Part shown: piece by piece, positions 42,500 to 53,393 of the stretch
Layout: the number at the start of each line of letters is the position of its first letter
How positions within the stretch are numbered: the first letter of the stretch is position 1
Assembly: GCA_963971535.1 (NCBI GenBank)
Contig: OZ020591.1
Coordinates: 20,477,790 to 20,541,789, forward strand
Source of the DNA: Notolepis coatsorum
Lineage: Eukaryota > Chordata > Actinopteri > Aulopiformes > Paralepididae
Direction of reading: 5' to 3'
Length of the DNA stretch: 64,000 nucleotides
The notes under the pieces: model-generated
Told to the model about the DNA's origin: nothing
What the model saw: only the letters and a program-made list of their open reading frames with translations
The model's database searches: none
Program-made: the position numbers and the translations under genes

Positions 42500-43124
42500 T
42501 GTATGGAGTCCCTCCTCATCCTCTTCTCTCCATCCCATCCTCCTCTCCTCTCCTCCTCCATCCTCTTCTCTCTGTCCTCTCTTCCTCCTCCTCTTGCCAT
42601 CCTCTCCTCTCGTTCTCCTCCTCTTCTCCTTTCTCCATGTGTTGCTCTCTCAGCTTCTGGAAGTCGATTCTGAAACTTTTCCATGGGTCCATATCTCTGA
42701 GACACCACGTCACTGAGGCTGCGTTGTTCTCTCTCCGCCTGCTCCTTCATCCTCTTCAAACTCTTCCTCAACCAACCAACACCTCCATCATTCTCTACTG
42801 AGGCTTTATGTGCTGCAGTACCAGTCTTATGCACTGGGGGAAGACCACTCCCTCCATCTTTCCAGTATGGGTTCAACTCCAGCTTATGCAGACCAGCCTG
42901 TTGGATGGCCTCTGCTTTGGCTTTCTCCTCCTCTTGTCTCTTCTTCTTCTCCTTTTTGATATTTTTTTACCTTTTCTTCTTCTTAGTCTTGAAGATGGTC
43001 TCCTGCCGTATCTGATGAAGACGTTGGTCGAGCTCTGGGAGGAGCCATGTGTTCTCTCCTCTCTGTGTCTTCAACTCCTGCTTGGCCTCGTTGATCACCT
43101 TCTGATGAGCTTTACGTTTATACT
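42500..43124 (-). pseudogene. cwf19l2: CWF19L2-like host gene segment captured in BEL element D
   Basis: The minus strand reads YKRKAHQKVINEAKQELKTQ, RGENTWLLPELDQRLHQI, a lysine-rich KKKKR block with one stop, then LNPYWKDGGSGLPP, NDGGVGWLRKSLKRMKEQAE and SDVVSQRYGPMEKFQ. I recognise these as blocks from the N-terminal half of CWF19L2, a CwfJ-family protein that acts with the spliceosome and lariat debranching. The blocks are in the normal order but the acidic region between them and the C-terminal CwfJ domains are missing, and no intron separates them. One frame runs through most of it. The downstream GA-rich part (42510-42660) is low complexity. It is fused on both sides to BEL sequence in the same orientation. 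Confidence 0.72.
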
Positions 43125-43303
43125 CGGGGACCGAAACTAGAGAGCGCCACCCGCTCAGTTTTTACGTTTGGCGCCTCCCACTGATCGGTCTGACCACCGT
43201 GTGGCGGGCAATCAAATAGTCATGTGAAAACCGAAAATCATGATCCAATTCTTTAGCCGAGTTCTCACTTGCTGTCTCAGTACAGACATGCAGCGCACCG
43301 CGC

Positions 43304-43304
<1 letters not shown>

Positions 43305-43399
<95 letters not shown>
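43305..43399. repeat. (CTG)n trinucleotide repeat, about 32 units
   Basis: 95 bases of uninterrupted CTG. A frame that reads it as poly-cysteine is not a gene. Confidence 0.97.
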
Positions 43400-43912
43400 A
43401 CCCCACCTGTTTCTGTATGCCTGCATGTAAACAGAGGCTATTGCCTCTGAGTCACCGTGACGTTAGTCTAGTCAGTGTGGGACCTTTGTGAGATAACGTT
43501 AGCTACCGTTACAAAATGACCCAGTCAACTATTCACTTAGTTTAATACATGAGGCATTGTGTAACGTTATCCAGCCGGCTAGCTACTGATAGCTCCAGAC
43601 ATCAACAAATCCTCCAGCAATAGTCCAGTGCATAATACCTCCGTTGGCTAGGTAGCTCACTAGTCACTACGAAATGTCGCAGTAAACTAAATAGTTCACT
43701 GAGGCGTTGTCCCAACCAGGGTTAGAAATTAAAAAAAAAATCAAGTGCTTTTTTTGCCCCCCTTAATTGATTTTCGGGGGCTTTTTTTGTATTTCGGGGG
43801 CACAACATTTTTATAATGAAAATTAACAAAGATTATAAAACATTGTTGACATTTTTTTTTACAGTCTTCGTCCCTATGTTTGATAACGTAATGTTAATGT
43901 CTCCATATATAG

Positions 43913-44268
43913 GGCTCTACGCTAACCTTTTTCCCAAGGAGCACATGTGCTCCTAAATAAAATGTTAATAAATAAAATCTAAATACAAATTTAGGAGCAC
44001 ACAGAAATTTAGGAGCAGAGTGACGATTGTTCAAGTAACACACACATTGATTGATTGATTGATTGATTGAAAAGTTTATTAACAGATTGCAGAATGGGTA
44101 CAGTACAGCTCAATACATACAATTGTTAAGGGGATGCAGACCAGAGAAAGACTTTCGTCTTGTTTACATCAGGGTCCCCCATTTTCAATTCATCATAACA
44201 TATATGACATGCATGACATACAGATAGACAGTACTGCTACATCTATACATTTATGACATATCAGATTT

Positions 44269-44326
<58 letters not shown>

Positions 44327-44928
44327 TGTGTGACATGGCTTGGTTTCATGTTTTGAGGTACCTTCAATTATCTGTAAATAATACATACATACTCTATCTA
44401 AATAGATTAAATATGATTGTCCCTGAGGGCAAGTTGTGTTGTTGTCAGATCGATCAATGAAATACGTTGCGCGCTCAGCGCTGTGGAATGAAGGAAATGC
44501 GCATCGGGATCATTTGGATGTTATTCTTTGGAGTTGCGTTACAAATGGAACGGTCTTTCCCCGCCGAACACAAGTTACTTAACGTTACACAGGTCGCGCT
44601 ATGCAGATGCTTAGCTTGCTAACGTTAAGATAGCAGTGTAACTTAATGTTACAGAGCACTATGCATGCTTGCTGAAAAGCAGAGCTCTCTGTCTGTCTGT
44701 CTGTGTTCGCACCTCAAGCACCCTTAACACGCAGCGGGCCCCGCCTCCCTCCCTCCCTCTTTGCATTCCACCCAAAAACTGAATTTCAGTCCAGTTTCTT
44801 AACTATTAACAGCGGAGCTGTTTTGTAATCTTCACTCTGCAAGTAAATGATTTTTCCGGTTCGCACACACACATATTATTAGGGGCAAATACGGGGGAAA
44901 TGCTCGCACTGTAGAGCATATATATAAT
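43913..44928. mobile_element. CAGGGCTCTAC-type element, reversed, inside the hAT at 43717
   Basis: Left end AGGGCTCTACGCTAACC and right end GCTCGCACTGTAGAGC match, in reverse order, the ends of 37431-40303. Both sides carry ATATAT, so the duplication cannot be placed exactly. A LINE tail is inserted in it. Confidence 0.65.
44046..44325 (-). mobile_element. 3' tail of the main LINE plus (CA)n
   Basis: (ATTG)n followed by AAAAGTTTATTAACAGATTG and the UTR sequence also seen at 23896 and 61621. It is a heavily 5'-truncated LINE copy of about 225 bases, ending at a (CA)n run (44270-44325). Confidence 0.85.
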
Positions 44929-45504
44929 TATATATATAATTAGTAAACTGTCGGGGGCTTTTATTGCCCCCCTTAACTGATTTTCGAGGGCATTTGGTCA
45001 ATTTTCGAGGGCATTTTGCCCCAAGCCCCCGTTAATTTCGAACCCTGGTCCCAACGCCATCCAGCAGTAGCTACAGATAGCTCCTGGCATCAATGTCCTA
45101 CAACAACAACATGCATATTTGAGTCCCTGGCTTACATCGCATGCGGGCTGCTGACTAGGGTCCAGGTGCAGCGCAGGAGAATCCTTTCATGCTGAATGTA
45201 GGGTTTAGGGTCCAGCTGCAGCGCCGGAGAATCCTTGCTGGAGCTGGAGGCCACTCGAGTATACACACAGACAGTGGAGCTGTTTGCAGACAGCGAGGTG
45301 GCGATGTCTCGCAGATAACACAATCACAAGTATGATTATATAATATATATATTTTATTAAAAAAAAGAATTTTTATATAAAATAATAATACATTTTCTTT
45401 TTTTATCAAGAAAAAGTTGGCAGGTAAGAAATATGCTTGGCGGGTAGATTCTTCCCATCTACCCGCCACTGGCCGGTGAGTCAAAAAGTTAATTTCGCTC
45501 CCTG

Positions 45505-45714
45505 TTTATACTCCATCTTATTGGTGCTGCTCGAGCTTTCAGAACTAGCTCCGAACGCTGCCATGACACTGTAGTCTCCTCCAACTGGTCCATTTACAGT
45601 CCATCCAAGCATCGTATTGACTGCATATGGCCCTCCATTCACACTTCGGATGACTTCCAGATGTTCTAAAGCTCTGGGAACGTTCAGAACGTTCAGACCA
45701 ATCATCATTTCCAC
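45505..45714 (-). pseudogene. BEL element D protease end leading into the captured segment
   Basis: Reads [20 protein letters not shown], then [20 protein letters not shown], the same block as AVRTDLGWSIVGP in element B. Soon afterwards the reading leaves BEL ([14 protein letters not shown]) and, across the hAT, continues as the CWF19L2-like segment. The point of fusion lies near 45515-45560. Confidence 0.75.
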
Positions 45715-45716
45715 GT

Positions 45717-46613
45717 CTATCCACTATCTGTGGCAGATAAACATGCTTCAGATGAGGCCATTTTCCAGATCTTGCTGTTGGGGAATGTTACTTCGATTGA
45801 CAGGCATTTGATTTTTGGTATTTTACAGTATCGGTCACTGTCCAATCCAGAGACTTCCAAGTCAGATGTAGTGCAACTGTCAACCACCCTTTTTTGGCTC
45901 ATGGTATGTAGAAGGATCCTTGTTTTACTCCCAGATAATCCCAGTTTATCCATCAGACCCATTGTGCAGAAGGACGCTGAGCTCCCTGGGTCTAGAAAGG
46001 CATAGGTTTCCACTGACCTTTGACCTGTGCTTGATTGAACCTTAACTGGTACGATGGCAAGCTTGCAATATTGATCACCGGCCCCAGTAAGGCCACCGGT
46101 ATGGATCTCGACTAGAGTTCTGTCCACTGCTCTGTCTGAGTTGCTCCTGCCTTTCTCTGCATCTCCATTCTCCTTAGAGTGGATGTGAAGCAAGCTGGGG
46201 TGTCGTGAGCCACATGTCCTGCAAAACAGACGTTCCCTGCACTCTCTGCTAATGTGCCCAGTGCACAAGCATCCAAAGCAAACTCCATTCTCCTTCAGGA
46301 ACTCCATCTTCTCACTGTGAGCTCTCCTCTCCAATAGAGTACATGACTCCAGTGTGTGTCCACCCTCTTTGCAGAAAAGGCAAGTTTCCTCGTATCCATC
46401 CTTAACTCTGTTTTCCCAATGAGCATCCCTTTCAATTGTGGAGAATGTTGTGGCAAAACTACTCCCTCTAGCCTGAAGACGAGGCACAGGTCTAGCTCTG
46501 CCACTTTCCTTGAAAGCCCCAGTCATTGGAGCGTCTTGTATGTCTCCAAATACAGGATCTGTAGCGATTCTCGCTTCCCGCTCAATAAAAATCACTATCA
46601 GTAAACATAGCAC
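45717..46613 (-). pseudogene. BEL element D nucleocapsid and protease
   Basis: Zinc knuckles CLFCKEGGHTLESC and CFGCLCTGHISREC (both C-x2-C-x4-H-x4-C) and CRTCGSRHPSLLH, followed by the protease core with YAFLDPGSSASFC, where the usual D-T/S-G triplet reads DPG. LEVSGLDSDRYCKIPKI follows. The frame is open for about 298 codons but is offset from the Gag frame upstream. Confidence 0.82.
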
Positions 46614-47475
46614 GTTTGCGATGTCTTTCCTGGATGTTACATGCTTCTGTTCGCCATTTGTCCCTCAGCTTGTAGGGCAACTTCTTGATAACAGCAAGCA
46701 TGTTTGCAGATGTATTTAGGTCACATAGGTTATGTACGTCTTTCATGGCATTGCAGCATCCGCACAAGAATAGGCTGTATGCTTGTAAGGCTTTCCCATC
46801 CTCCGACTTAATAGCTGGCCATGCAAAGATTTTGTCCATGTAAGCGGATGCTATGACATGCTCGTTTCCAAAGTGTTTCTGGAGTAAAGCCTTCGCCGTA
46901 GCATATCCAGTGCCATCAGTCATATGTTGACAACTTCTGAGTAGTTGTTTAGGCTGCCCCCTGGTGTATTGATCCAAATAGTGCAGGCAATCAACAGCAT
47001 TGTCAGTCCTCCTTTCTATAGTCTGTTCAAAGGACTGTATAAAGCCATGGTACTGCAGAGGGTCACCTTCAAATGGTTGGATGTCTCTTTTAGGCAGTGA
47101 AGCAATGCATTGCTGATGCACCAACATGGAAGTGAGGTCGTTTTGTTTTTGCATAATAGACATTATGTTGTTCTGTTCACTGCTGTTGCTCCTGGAAACA
47201 GGTTGTATGTCTCTATACAAAGACAATGGAGGCCATGTAGTCTTTGGGACCGTGCTCTGTCTCGGTGTGAGCGCTGGGTACTCTGTTGCGTTTGAGATCA
47301 TAGTCTGGGTCTGTATGAGTGCTGAGGGCTTCTGGAGGTATTTGGCTCCGTCAGATTGCCTTTGCTTTGGCCGTGTGCTTCCAACATATGCAGGTTGTCC
47401 TCTTCCATCCTTGTGTGATACAAATGTCTCTGCATTAATGTTGAGGCCCTTTTCAAAGTAGGATTCCATTCCATC
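46582..47475 (-). pseudogene. BEL element D Gag core (DUF1759-like)
   Basis: Open for about 295 codons. RDIQPFEGDPLQYHGFIQSF is the typical start of the Gag core, followed by LDQYTRGQPKQLLRSCQHM, LLQKHFGNEHVIASAYMDKI and CNAMKDVHNL. The N-terminal part is cut off near 47475 by the L2-like LINE. Confidence 0.82.
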
Positions 47476-47489
47476 CGATTTACGAGAAG

Positions 47490-47863
47490 CAGCACTCCAG
47501 CCTCTCCCTGAACGTCAGCAAAACAAAGGAGATGATTGTGGACTTCAGGAGGTCGGGGGTCAAGGACTACAGCCCCCTCAGCATCGACGGGGCACCGGTT
47601 GAGAGAGTGAACAGCTTTAAGTACCTCGGAGCCTACATATCCGAGGACTTGACATGGACCACACACATTGACAGTGTTGTGAAGAAGGCACGACAACGCC
47701 TCTACTTCCTCAGGCGCCTAAGGAAGTTCCAAGTCAGTCAGAAGATCCTTAAGAACTTCTACTCGTGTACAATAGAGAGCATCCTGACTGGCAACATCAC
47801 CTCCTGGTTTGGGAATAGCACTGCACAAGACCGAAGCAGACTACAAAGAGTGACACGTTCAGC
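47490..47863 (+). pseudogene. L2-like LINE reverse transcriptase C-terminus, part 1
   Basis: Reads MIVDFRRSGVKDYSPLSIDG, VERVNSFKYLGAYISEDLTW, KKARQRLYFLRRLRKF and YSCTIESILTGNITSWFGN. These are the thumb-region blocks of a fish LINE. The upstream catalytic part is missing. Confidence 0.82.
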
Positions 47864-48674
47864 TAGGGCTGGGCGATAAAACGATAACGATAACTATCGC
47901 GATAAATTATTTCCTCGAAATAAACATGAAACGTGGTCGCAAAGTTTCGATATATCGATTTTCCAAGCTTGGCTCCGTTCAGCCTCGGCTCAGCACACTC
48001 ACTAACAACAACCAGCGTTACGTGATGACGTACTTACGCACAACGGCTAACAACCAATCAGTGAAGGAGATGGCCGAGACCCGGAAGGAGGTAGGACTCA
48101 CTCAACAACAAGGCTTGCTAGGCTAATTAGCTTGCACAGCGTTGTTTTATATATTTACGTGCCGAGTATGTGTGTGTTTTGAATTCTGAGGCCACGTTTA
48201 TGGTAGTGTGGGATATACAGTGGACGCCGTTTCAATATATTGTGGCGGAAGAGAGTATTTTAGTGTCATATTTAGCACATTGTCATGGAATACTCCGCTT
48301 AGAACCAACAGGCTGGCTAGGATAACTAGCTTGCACGGCACTGTTTTATATATTTACGTGCCGAGTATGTGTGTGTTTTGAATTCTGAGGCCACGTTTAT
48401 GGTAGTGTGGGATATACAGTGGACGTCGTTTCAATATATTGTGGCGGAAGAGAGTATTTTAGTGTCATATTTATTGTCATGAGATACTCCGCTTGTCGGC
48501 TAACGTGCGCAGACTGATGACGACATCAACTCGACTTGAGACATTCGCAGCAGCATAAGAAGTTAATTAAACTTGACGGACATTATATCGACGATAATTA
48601 TCGATATCGAATTATATGAAAATAATTTTATAATTTTAGCGCGATAACGTTTTTGGTCATATCGCCCAGCCCTA
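47864..48674. mobile_element. hAT-type element 'TAGGGCTGGGCGAT', copy 2
   Basis: 811 bp, same ends as 27323-28152 and an exact 8-bp duplication CGTTCAGC (47856-47863, 48675-48682). It has the same internal direct duplication of about 190 bases. It splits the LINE reading frame. Confidence 0.93.
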
Positions 48675-48903
48675 CGTTCAGCCGAACGCACAATTGGAGG
48701 GGGGCTCCCCACCCTCCAGAACATTTACAACAAGCGGTGCAGGGGCAAGGCTAAGAGAATCATTAAGGACTCCAGTCACCCGAACAACTGCCTCGTTGAA
48801 CTGCTGCGGTCAGGCAAGCGATACCGGAGTCTCAAGGCGAGCACAGAAAGACTCAGAAGAAGCTTCTATCCCCAGGCCATCAGGCTGCTCAACGAACAAT
48901 GAA
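48675..48903 (+). pseudogene. L2-like LINE reverse transcriptase C-terminus, part 2
   Basis: Continues from part 1 with RTIGGGLPTLQNIYNKRCR, IIKDSSHPNNCLVELLRSGK and RRSFYPQAIRLLNEQ, then a stop at about 48900. Confidence 0.82.
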
Positions 48904-49170
48904 CACTACACAACAACCATCAAACGCACATAGCACACACATCCACACGCACACACTCACTTTAAACAAACACACTGTAGCACCCACTCCCCACACTTTA
49001 TAGCACACACTCACTTTAAACAAACACACTGTAGCACCCACTCCCCACACTTTTATAATATTTATTGATAAAGGATTGCACTACAACTCGTACACCTTAC
49101 TGTAAATTGTACCTAAATTGTACCTCATCCCATTTCTGCTTTGTACTATATAGTATTGTATATTAGTACA

Positions 49171-49935
49171 CTGCATAGTAGGGCTGACCTTCGAAGCTTT
49201 TTTTGGCAATCGAAGCTTCAGGGCCGAGCTTCGATTTTAATTCAAAGCGTCGTTTTTTTTTTTTTTTTTTTTTTTTAATCTTATGTTGTGGGACTTGTAC
49301 AGCACTTTCATAAACGTTGTTGTTTTTAAATGTGCTCTATAAATAAAGTGGGTTGGATTAATTAATTAAGTAGCCCCTTTCGTGACTGAGCCAACAAGGT
49401 TTCACTCGGCTGTGATTTAATTCAAGGTGGATCGCTGTTGTCGTTTGAACAACTTCAGATTTCATGGGAACTACCAATCCCCCAAATCAAGAATGTTTAA
49501 GATGAATGAAGTAAGATTTTGATTATTTGAAATATGGCCTGTGTAGACTAAACTATGCACAGAATTATGTCAGTCTACAAGGTCCGGATTCTACATGGTC
49601 CGGCAATGTAGACCTTGTAGACTCCACTACAGACCAATTATCAGTGAATGTTCATGCATTTTTAAGAAGGGCAACTTCCACAAAAAAACAAAGAACTCAC
49701 CAAAACATCTCATTAGCACCTTATCTAAATTTTATTTCCTATTTTGTTTATTCATCCCAGTATCTTTCTTTCTTATGTGTGGAATTCTACAAGGCATGTA
49801 GGTGTATATGTATTTGAGGATGATATCCTTCAAACAGGCAATAGTGATGATATAATTTGGGCAGTGCTGAGCTGGGTTACTTTCCTCCAGTGTATTTGTC
49901 CCCCGGCCCCACCCAATGGCCCCATGCGCGCGCGT

Positions 49936-49966
<31 letters not shown>

Positions 49967-50224
49967 TTTCCAAAGCGACTTACAAGTTCTGTACGACAAG
50001 ACAGCAAGAAGGGTACAACTATCAGCTGAGTAACAATGTTTATCAAAGTGTTGCGTGTTACAGTGTAGGTTAATTTATTAGGAAAAGTGCATGACAGTAA
50101 GGTTAGTCACGGTTAGATTTTTTTTTTTTTTAATCATTTCAGATAATGGTTGAAGAAGTGAGTCTTTAGTCGACGGCGAAAGATTGGACGGGATTCGGCT
50201 GTCCTAACTGGGATGGGTAGTTCT

Positions 50225-50259
<35 letters not shown>

Positions 50260-50289
50260 ACACACACAAATCGAAGTAAAAAAAAAAAT
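49171..50289. other. Mixed repeats without a recognised gene
   Basis: Begins with TAGGGCTGACCTTCGAAG (end of a DNA transposon, see 41278), then an A/T run and unassigned sequence. (CA)n tracts lie at 49938-49966 and 50226-50270. Short frames here resemble no family. Confidence 0.45.
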
Positions 50290-50423
50290 TGAATTTAATT
50301 TTTTTTAAACGTTCATTTCAGATAGCTAAAAAAAAAATAATAATTCCGAGAAATCTCGTGAGTGGCTTTCAACCACCTATAAATAAACCTGAGTATTCTC
50401 GTGTGTGGCATGGAAAGTGTTAA
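50290..50423. mobile_element. End fragment of a piggyBac-like element
   Basis: GAGAAATCTCGTGAGTGGCT to GTGTGTGGCATGGAAAGTGTTAA is the reverse of the left end of the element at 56089-57025. It ends at TTAA (50420-50423). The other end is missing. Confidence 0.65.
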
Positions 50424-51395
50424 AGATACCAATTGAACACCACACATACCACAAATTCTTCTATGAAAGAGAGACATCGAGAGGTTTTGTTTCAGATTTT
50501 TATCATCAATTACTAATGTCCTCGTATGAAACCCTCCACCTAGACTCCGTCTGGAGGAGGGATATACCAGACCTGGAAAGTGATTTTGATTGGCAAGAAG
50601 CCTGGGCAAATGTTCGACTCACATCAAGGAACCCGGACCATCAACAAATAAATCTTAACTATATTCACAGGACATACTTGACTCCTATAAGACTGAAAAA
50701 AATGGGTCTTAAACAAGACTCCAAATGCTCCTTATGTACAAATGGGGACGAGGGGACATTTATGCACATGTACTGGGACTGCCCACCAGTTAAGATATTC
50801 TGGAAAGAGGTGACTCAGCAATTATCAAATCTCTTTAACTCTGGATATACCTGTACACCCCTCTGTATTACTGCTGAATGATGTTTTTGAGTGTGCAGTA
50901 CATCCACAGCTAAAGAGATTGGTTTTATCGGGTATCACAGTGGCTAAAAAGCTGATAGCATCACGATGGTTCCAACCGGAAAAAATGTGCTGAAAGGTCT
51001 GGATTATTACATATCTCAATGTGATTTATCAAGAAATATCTACAGCAAGAATTTTGGGTCTCAATGAATCCAAAATGACATTGTGGTTAGAAGTGGTGGA
51101 GAAAATAAAAGCTAGCATATAATGGTAGTGTCTGGTCAGGAGCGAGGGATAATAGATGGATTATCCAATGGGGGGTCCGGGAGGGGGGGGGGGTACGAGC
51201 TAGAGCATAATTATGTGTAGGGTATTAGATAGCAGGTATTGGGGGTATATCCTGTATAAGACATTTAACTATATGGTGATTTCATTGGATGTGCACTGTT
51301 AATAATGCTTGTATATCTTATCGTGTGTTGTCATGTTTGTTTATTATGTTTGTTTAAAAAATAATAAAAAAATAAAATACAAAAAAAAATATCTA
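50424..51395 (+). mobile_element. L1-type LINE, ORF2 tail and 3' UTR
   Basis: The protein tail reads NLNYIHRTYLTPIRLKKMGL, CSLCTNGDEGTFMHMYWDCP and KIFWKEVTQQLSNLF, the C-terminal zinc-like region of fish L1 ORF2. After a frameshift near 50875, LSGITVAKKLIASRW follows. The element ends in an A-rich tail at about 51355-51392. No catalytic part is left. Confidence 0.82.
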
Positions 51396-51462
51396 GCGTT
51401 GACGCTATCCAATGCTAACAACATTAGCTAAATAGCTAACAAACGAAATACAACGTATAGTA

Positions 51463-52693
51463 TAGCGTTTCCGTTAGCCGGTAATTACCGGTATTTGACC
51501 GGCAAAATATGTTGAAGTCCGAATATTTAAATCTCTCCGGTCTTAATGTCCGGTGAAAATAATTCCTCTAAGCACAATTTTATTATTTGAATTGTATTAA
51601 AATCGGCTAAAATTAAATAGCCTATGCGAATGAACGAAACAATAATTCCATTTTCAGTTTCATTGTTGCTTCACTCTGATAGGATGGCGCCGCTCAGATG
51701 TGAAACTTATTTTTCTTTTTTTTTGAGCCTGCGCGCTCTGGCCACCATAACGACAAACGGGTATACGAGGAAGAGAGAGAGATGGCGAAACAAGCTAAGC
51801 TTAGTAAATATTTCATGAAACCAAGCACAAGCAGGTCTAATAATGACAACGAAGATGAGTCTTCTGAACTTGAAGTCACAGAGACCGCTGATGCTGATGC
51901 CGTGGTGGCTCCCGCGGAAAAGAAACAAAAATGTTGAGCGTACTTTTACTATTAATTTATTGATTGAACCACAAAGAGCATCCCCAGTCTGCTGCTACCG
52001 TTGCGAGCCTCGCCTGTTCCAATGGGGATCTATTAAAGTCGAACCAGCAACTAAAGTCGCTGTTCTCGCAGCCGTCGCAGGTACAAAACGGATAGGCACA
52101 ACGAGAGACGGGGTGAGTGACTAGTGTTGACTGCAACTGTTGGTTGACTGCCGTGTCACATAGTAATGCATATTATTGATTATAACTAAATGTAGGCTAT
52201 AACCTATAATGAAATTAACAAATGCGTTACACGCATCGCATGTGGCTCGTCCTCTCTGCATGTGGCGACGAGCTAGCAAACGAGGCAATGTGATGATCAA
52301 CTACAGTTTGCTGTGTGTGAAGTTGAACATTATGATATGTGTGACGTGTCTGATACAACGAGGTGAAGCGATGTCTACTCGAGATTCATTTGGGGGTGCG
52401 TGTGACAGAGCTGCTGAAGCGCAAGCCTGCGGGGCGGGAGCTTGATGCTGGTAGCGTATCGCACTAACTTGGGAGGCGAGAGATAGTAATTTGATTCTGC
52501 AAATCAATTTCTCATTCTTCGCTTGATGTAATTAATACACATGTCCAATTATAACGGAATTCGTTAGCTCATAACAATGTGATTATAATAGACTGCTGTT
52601 TAAAACTCTGACCGGAATATCTCGAATATGTCCGGTGATAGAAATCTTGCAGGACACCCAGACCGGCACGAATATGTTCTAACGGAAACGCTA
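51463..52693. mobile_element. hAT-like element 'TAGCGTTTCCGTTA'
   Basis: Inverted ends TAGCGTTTCCGTTAG / CTAACGGAAACGCTA and subterminal CCGGT-rich stretches. I do not find a clear target duplication. It carries a transposase start at 51782. Confidence 0.75.
51782..51937 (+). pseudogene. hAT transposase N-terminal leader
   Basis: Reads MAKQAKLSKYFMKPSTSRSN, then an acidic stretch and KKQKC before a stop at 51935-51937. A start of the type K-AKLSKYF is common in fish hAT transposases and hAT-derived genes. Nothing catalytic remains. Confidence 0.5.
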
Positions 52694-52892
52694 GCTACAA
52701 CACAGAATAACGTTAATACAATTACATGCATCATTGTTTACAATGAACGGGTGGGGCTGGTCAAAGGACTGGACACTGGGACAAGTTAAACATGAATACG
52801 CACCACAGCTATTCTATTATATACGGCTTTGACGTTTCCTCCTCATCGTTGATTGCCTGTAGTAGCTGCATCTAACGTTAGTAGCTAACGTT
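52694..52892. other. No recognised feature
   Basis: Spacer with ACGTTAGCTA-type stretches, common in the DNA-transposon interiors of this window. Confidence 0.4.
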
Positions 52893-53393
52893 AAAACTAA
52901 CCTAAAGTTGTGGCGGTTAGGTGGCGTAGCGGAGATTGCGTTCGTCACCAACCCCGGAGCTGTGGGGTTGTCACCAGCTTGGCTGGCCGTTCACACTAAT
53001 ACAATTGGCTGTATTAGAGGGTGGGAGAAGCTGGCGGGGTGGGTCCGGGTCGTTGTAAAACAGCAACTCCTACAGTTCGGTCGGGGCGCCTGCTAAGCGC
53101 GGATAGGACCTGAGGGGGATAGTGTGATCCTCCCACACGCTACGCCCTCTCGATGAGAATCCGCACTGCCAGGTGAAAAGAAGCGGTGATTGGCTGGACG
53201 TGTGTCGGAGGAAGCACGCAGTGGTAGCCTCCACTCTCCCAGATGATCTGACTGTGGGGGGTAAGTGCGCAGCGACCAGGAAGGGATTGGGAATTGGCAT
53301 ACGACTAACATTGGTATGGGAGAAAATCGGAGGAAAATGGAGGGGGGAAAAGATAAAAAAAAATAAAAATAAAATAAAAAACTAACCTAAAGT
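52893..53393 (+). mobile_element. SINE-like retroposon with A-rich tail and 17-bp target duplication
   Basis: AAAACTAACCTAAAGTT occurs at 52893-52909 and 53377-53393. Between them is a roughly 465-bp unit that starts GTGGCGGTTAGGTGGCGTAG, contains GTGTCGGAGGAAGCACGCAG and ends in an A-rich tail (53351-53380). A long target duplication plus A tail shows insertion by LINE machinery. It encodes no protein. Confidence 0.88.

Larger units (their letters stand above)
43717..45047. mobile_element. hAT element 'CAGGGTTAGAAATT' nested in copy 3
   Basis: 1331 bp, ends CAGGGTTAGAAATT / AATTTCGAACCCTG, exact 8-bp duplication GTCCCAAC (43709-43716, 45048-45055). It hosts a further CAGGGCTCTAC-type element. 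Confidence 0.93.
43125..45504. mobile_element. hAT element 'CAGGGACCGAAACT', copy 3, hosting a nest
   Basis: Ends CGGGGACCGAAACT / AATTTCGCTCCCTG, exact 8-bp duplication TTTATACT (43117-43124, 45505-45512). Without the nested element it is about 1.04 kb. It inserted at the edge of the CWF19L2-like segment, after the fusion had formed. Confidence 0.9.
47482..49170 (+). mobile_element. L2-like LINE fragment, interrupted by a hAT
   Basis: Plus-strand C-terminal part of a LINE reverse transcriptase common in fish, followed by a UTR. A unit of about 57 bases (CACTCACTTTAAACAAACACAC) is tandemly repeated at about 48950-49055. It abuts BEL element D on its left. Truncated on the 5' side. Confidence 0.8.

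Noticed and set aside
42423-42801. Plus-strand serine, proline and leucine-rich frames
   Set aside because: Antisense of the CWF19L2-like segment and its GA-rich tract.
43240-43491. Open frame with about 50 consecutive cysteines
   Set aside because: It is only the (CTG)n repeat read in one frame; no start context or family.
47126-47461. Plus-strand 111-codon frame
   Set aside because: Antisense of the element D Gag.
51463-52693. 8-bp target duplication for the TAGCGTTTCCG element
   Set aside because: The flanks GTATAGTA and GCTACAAC do not match, so no duplication is claimed.
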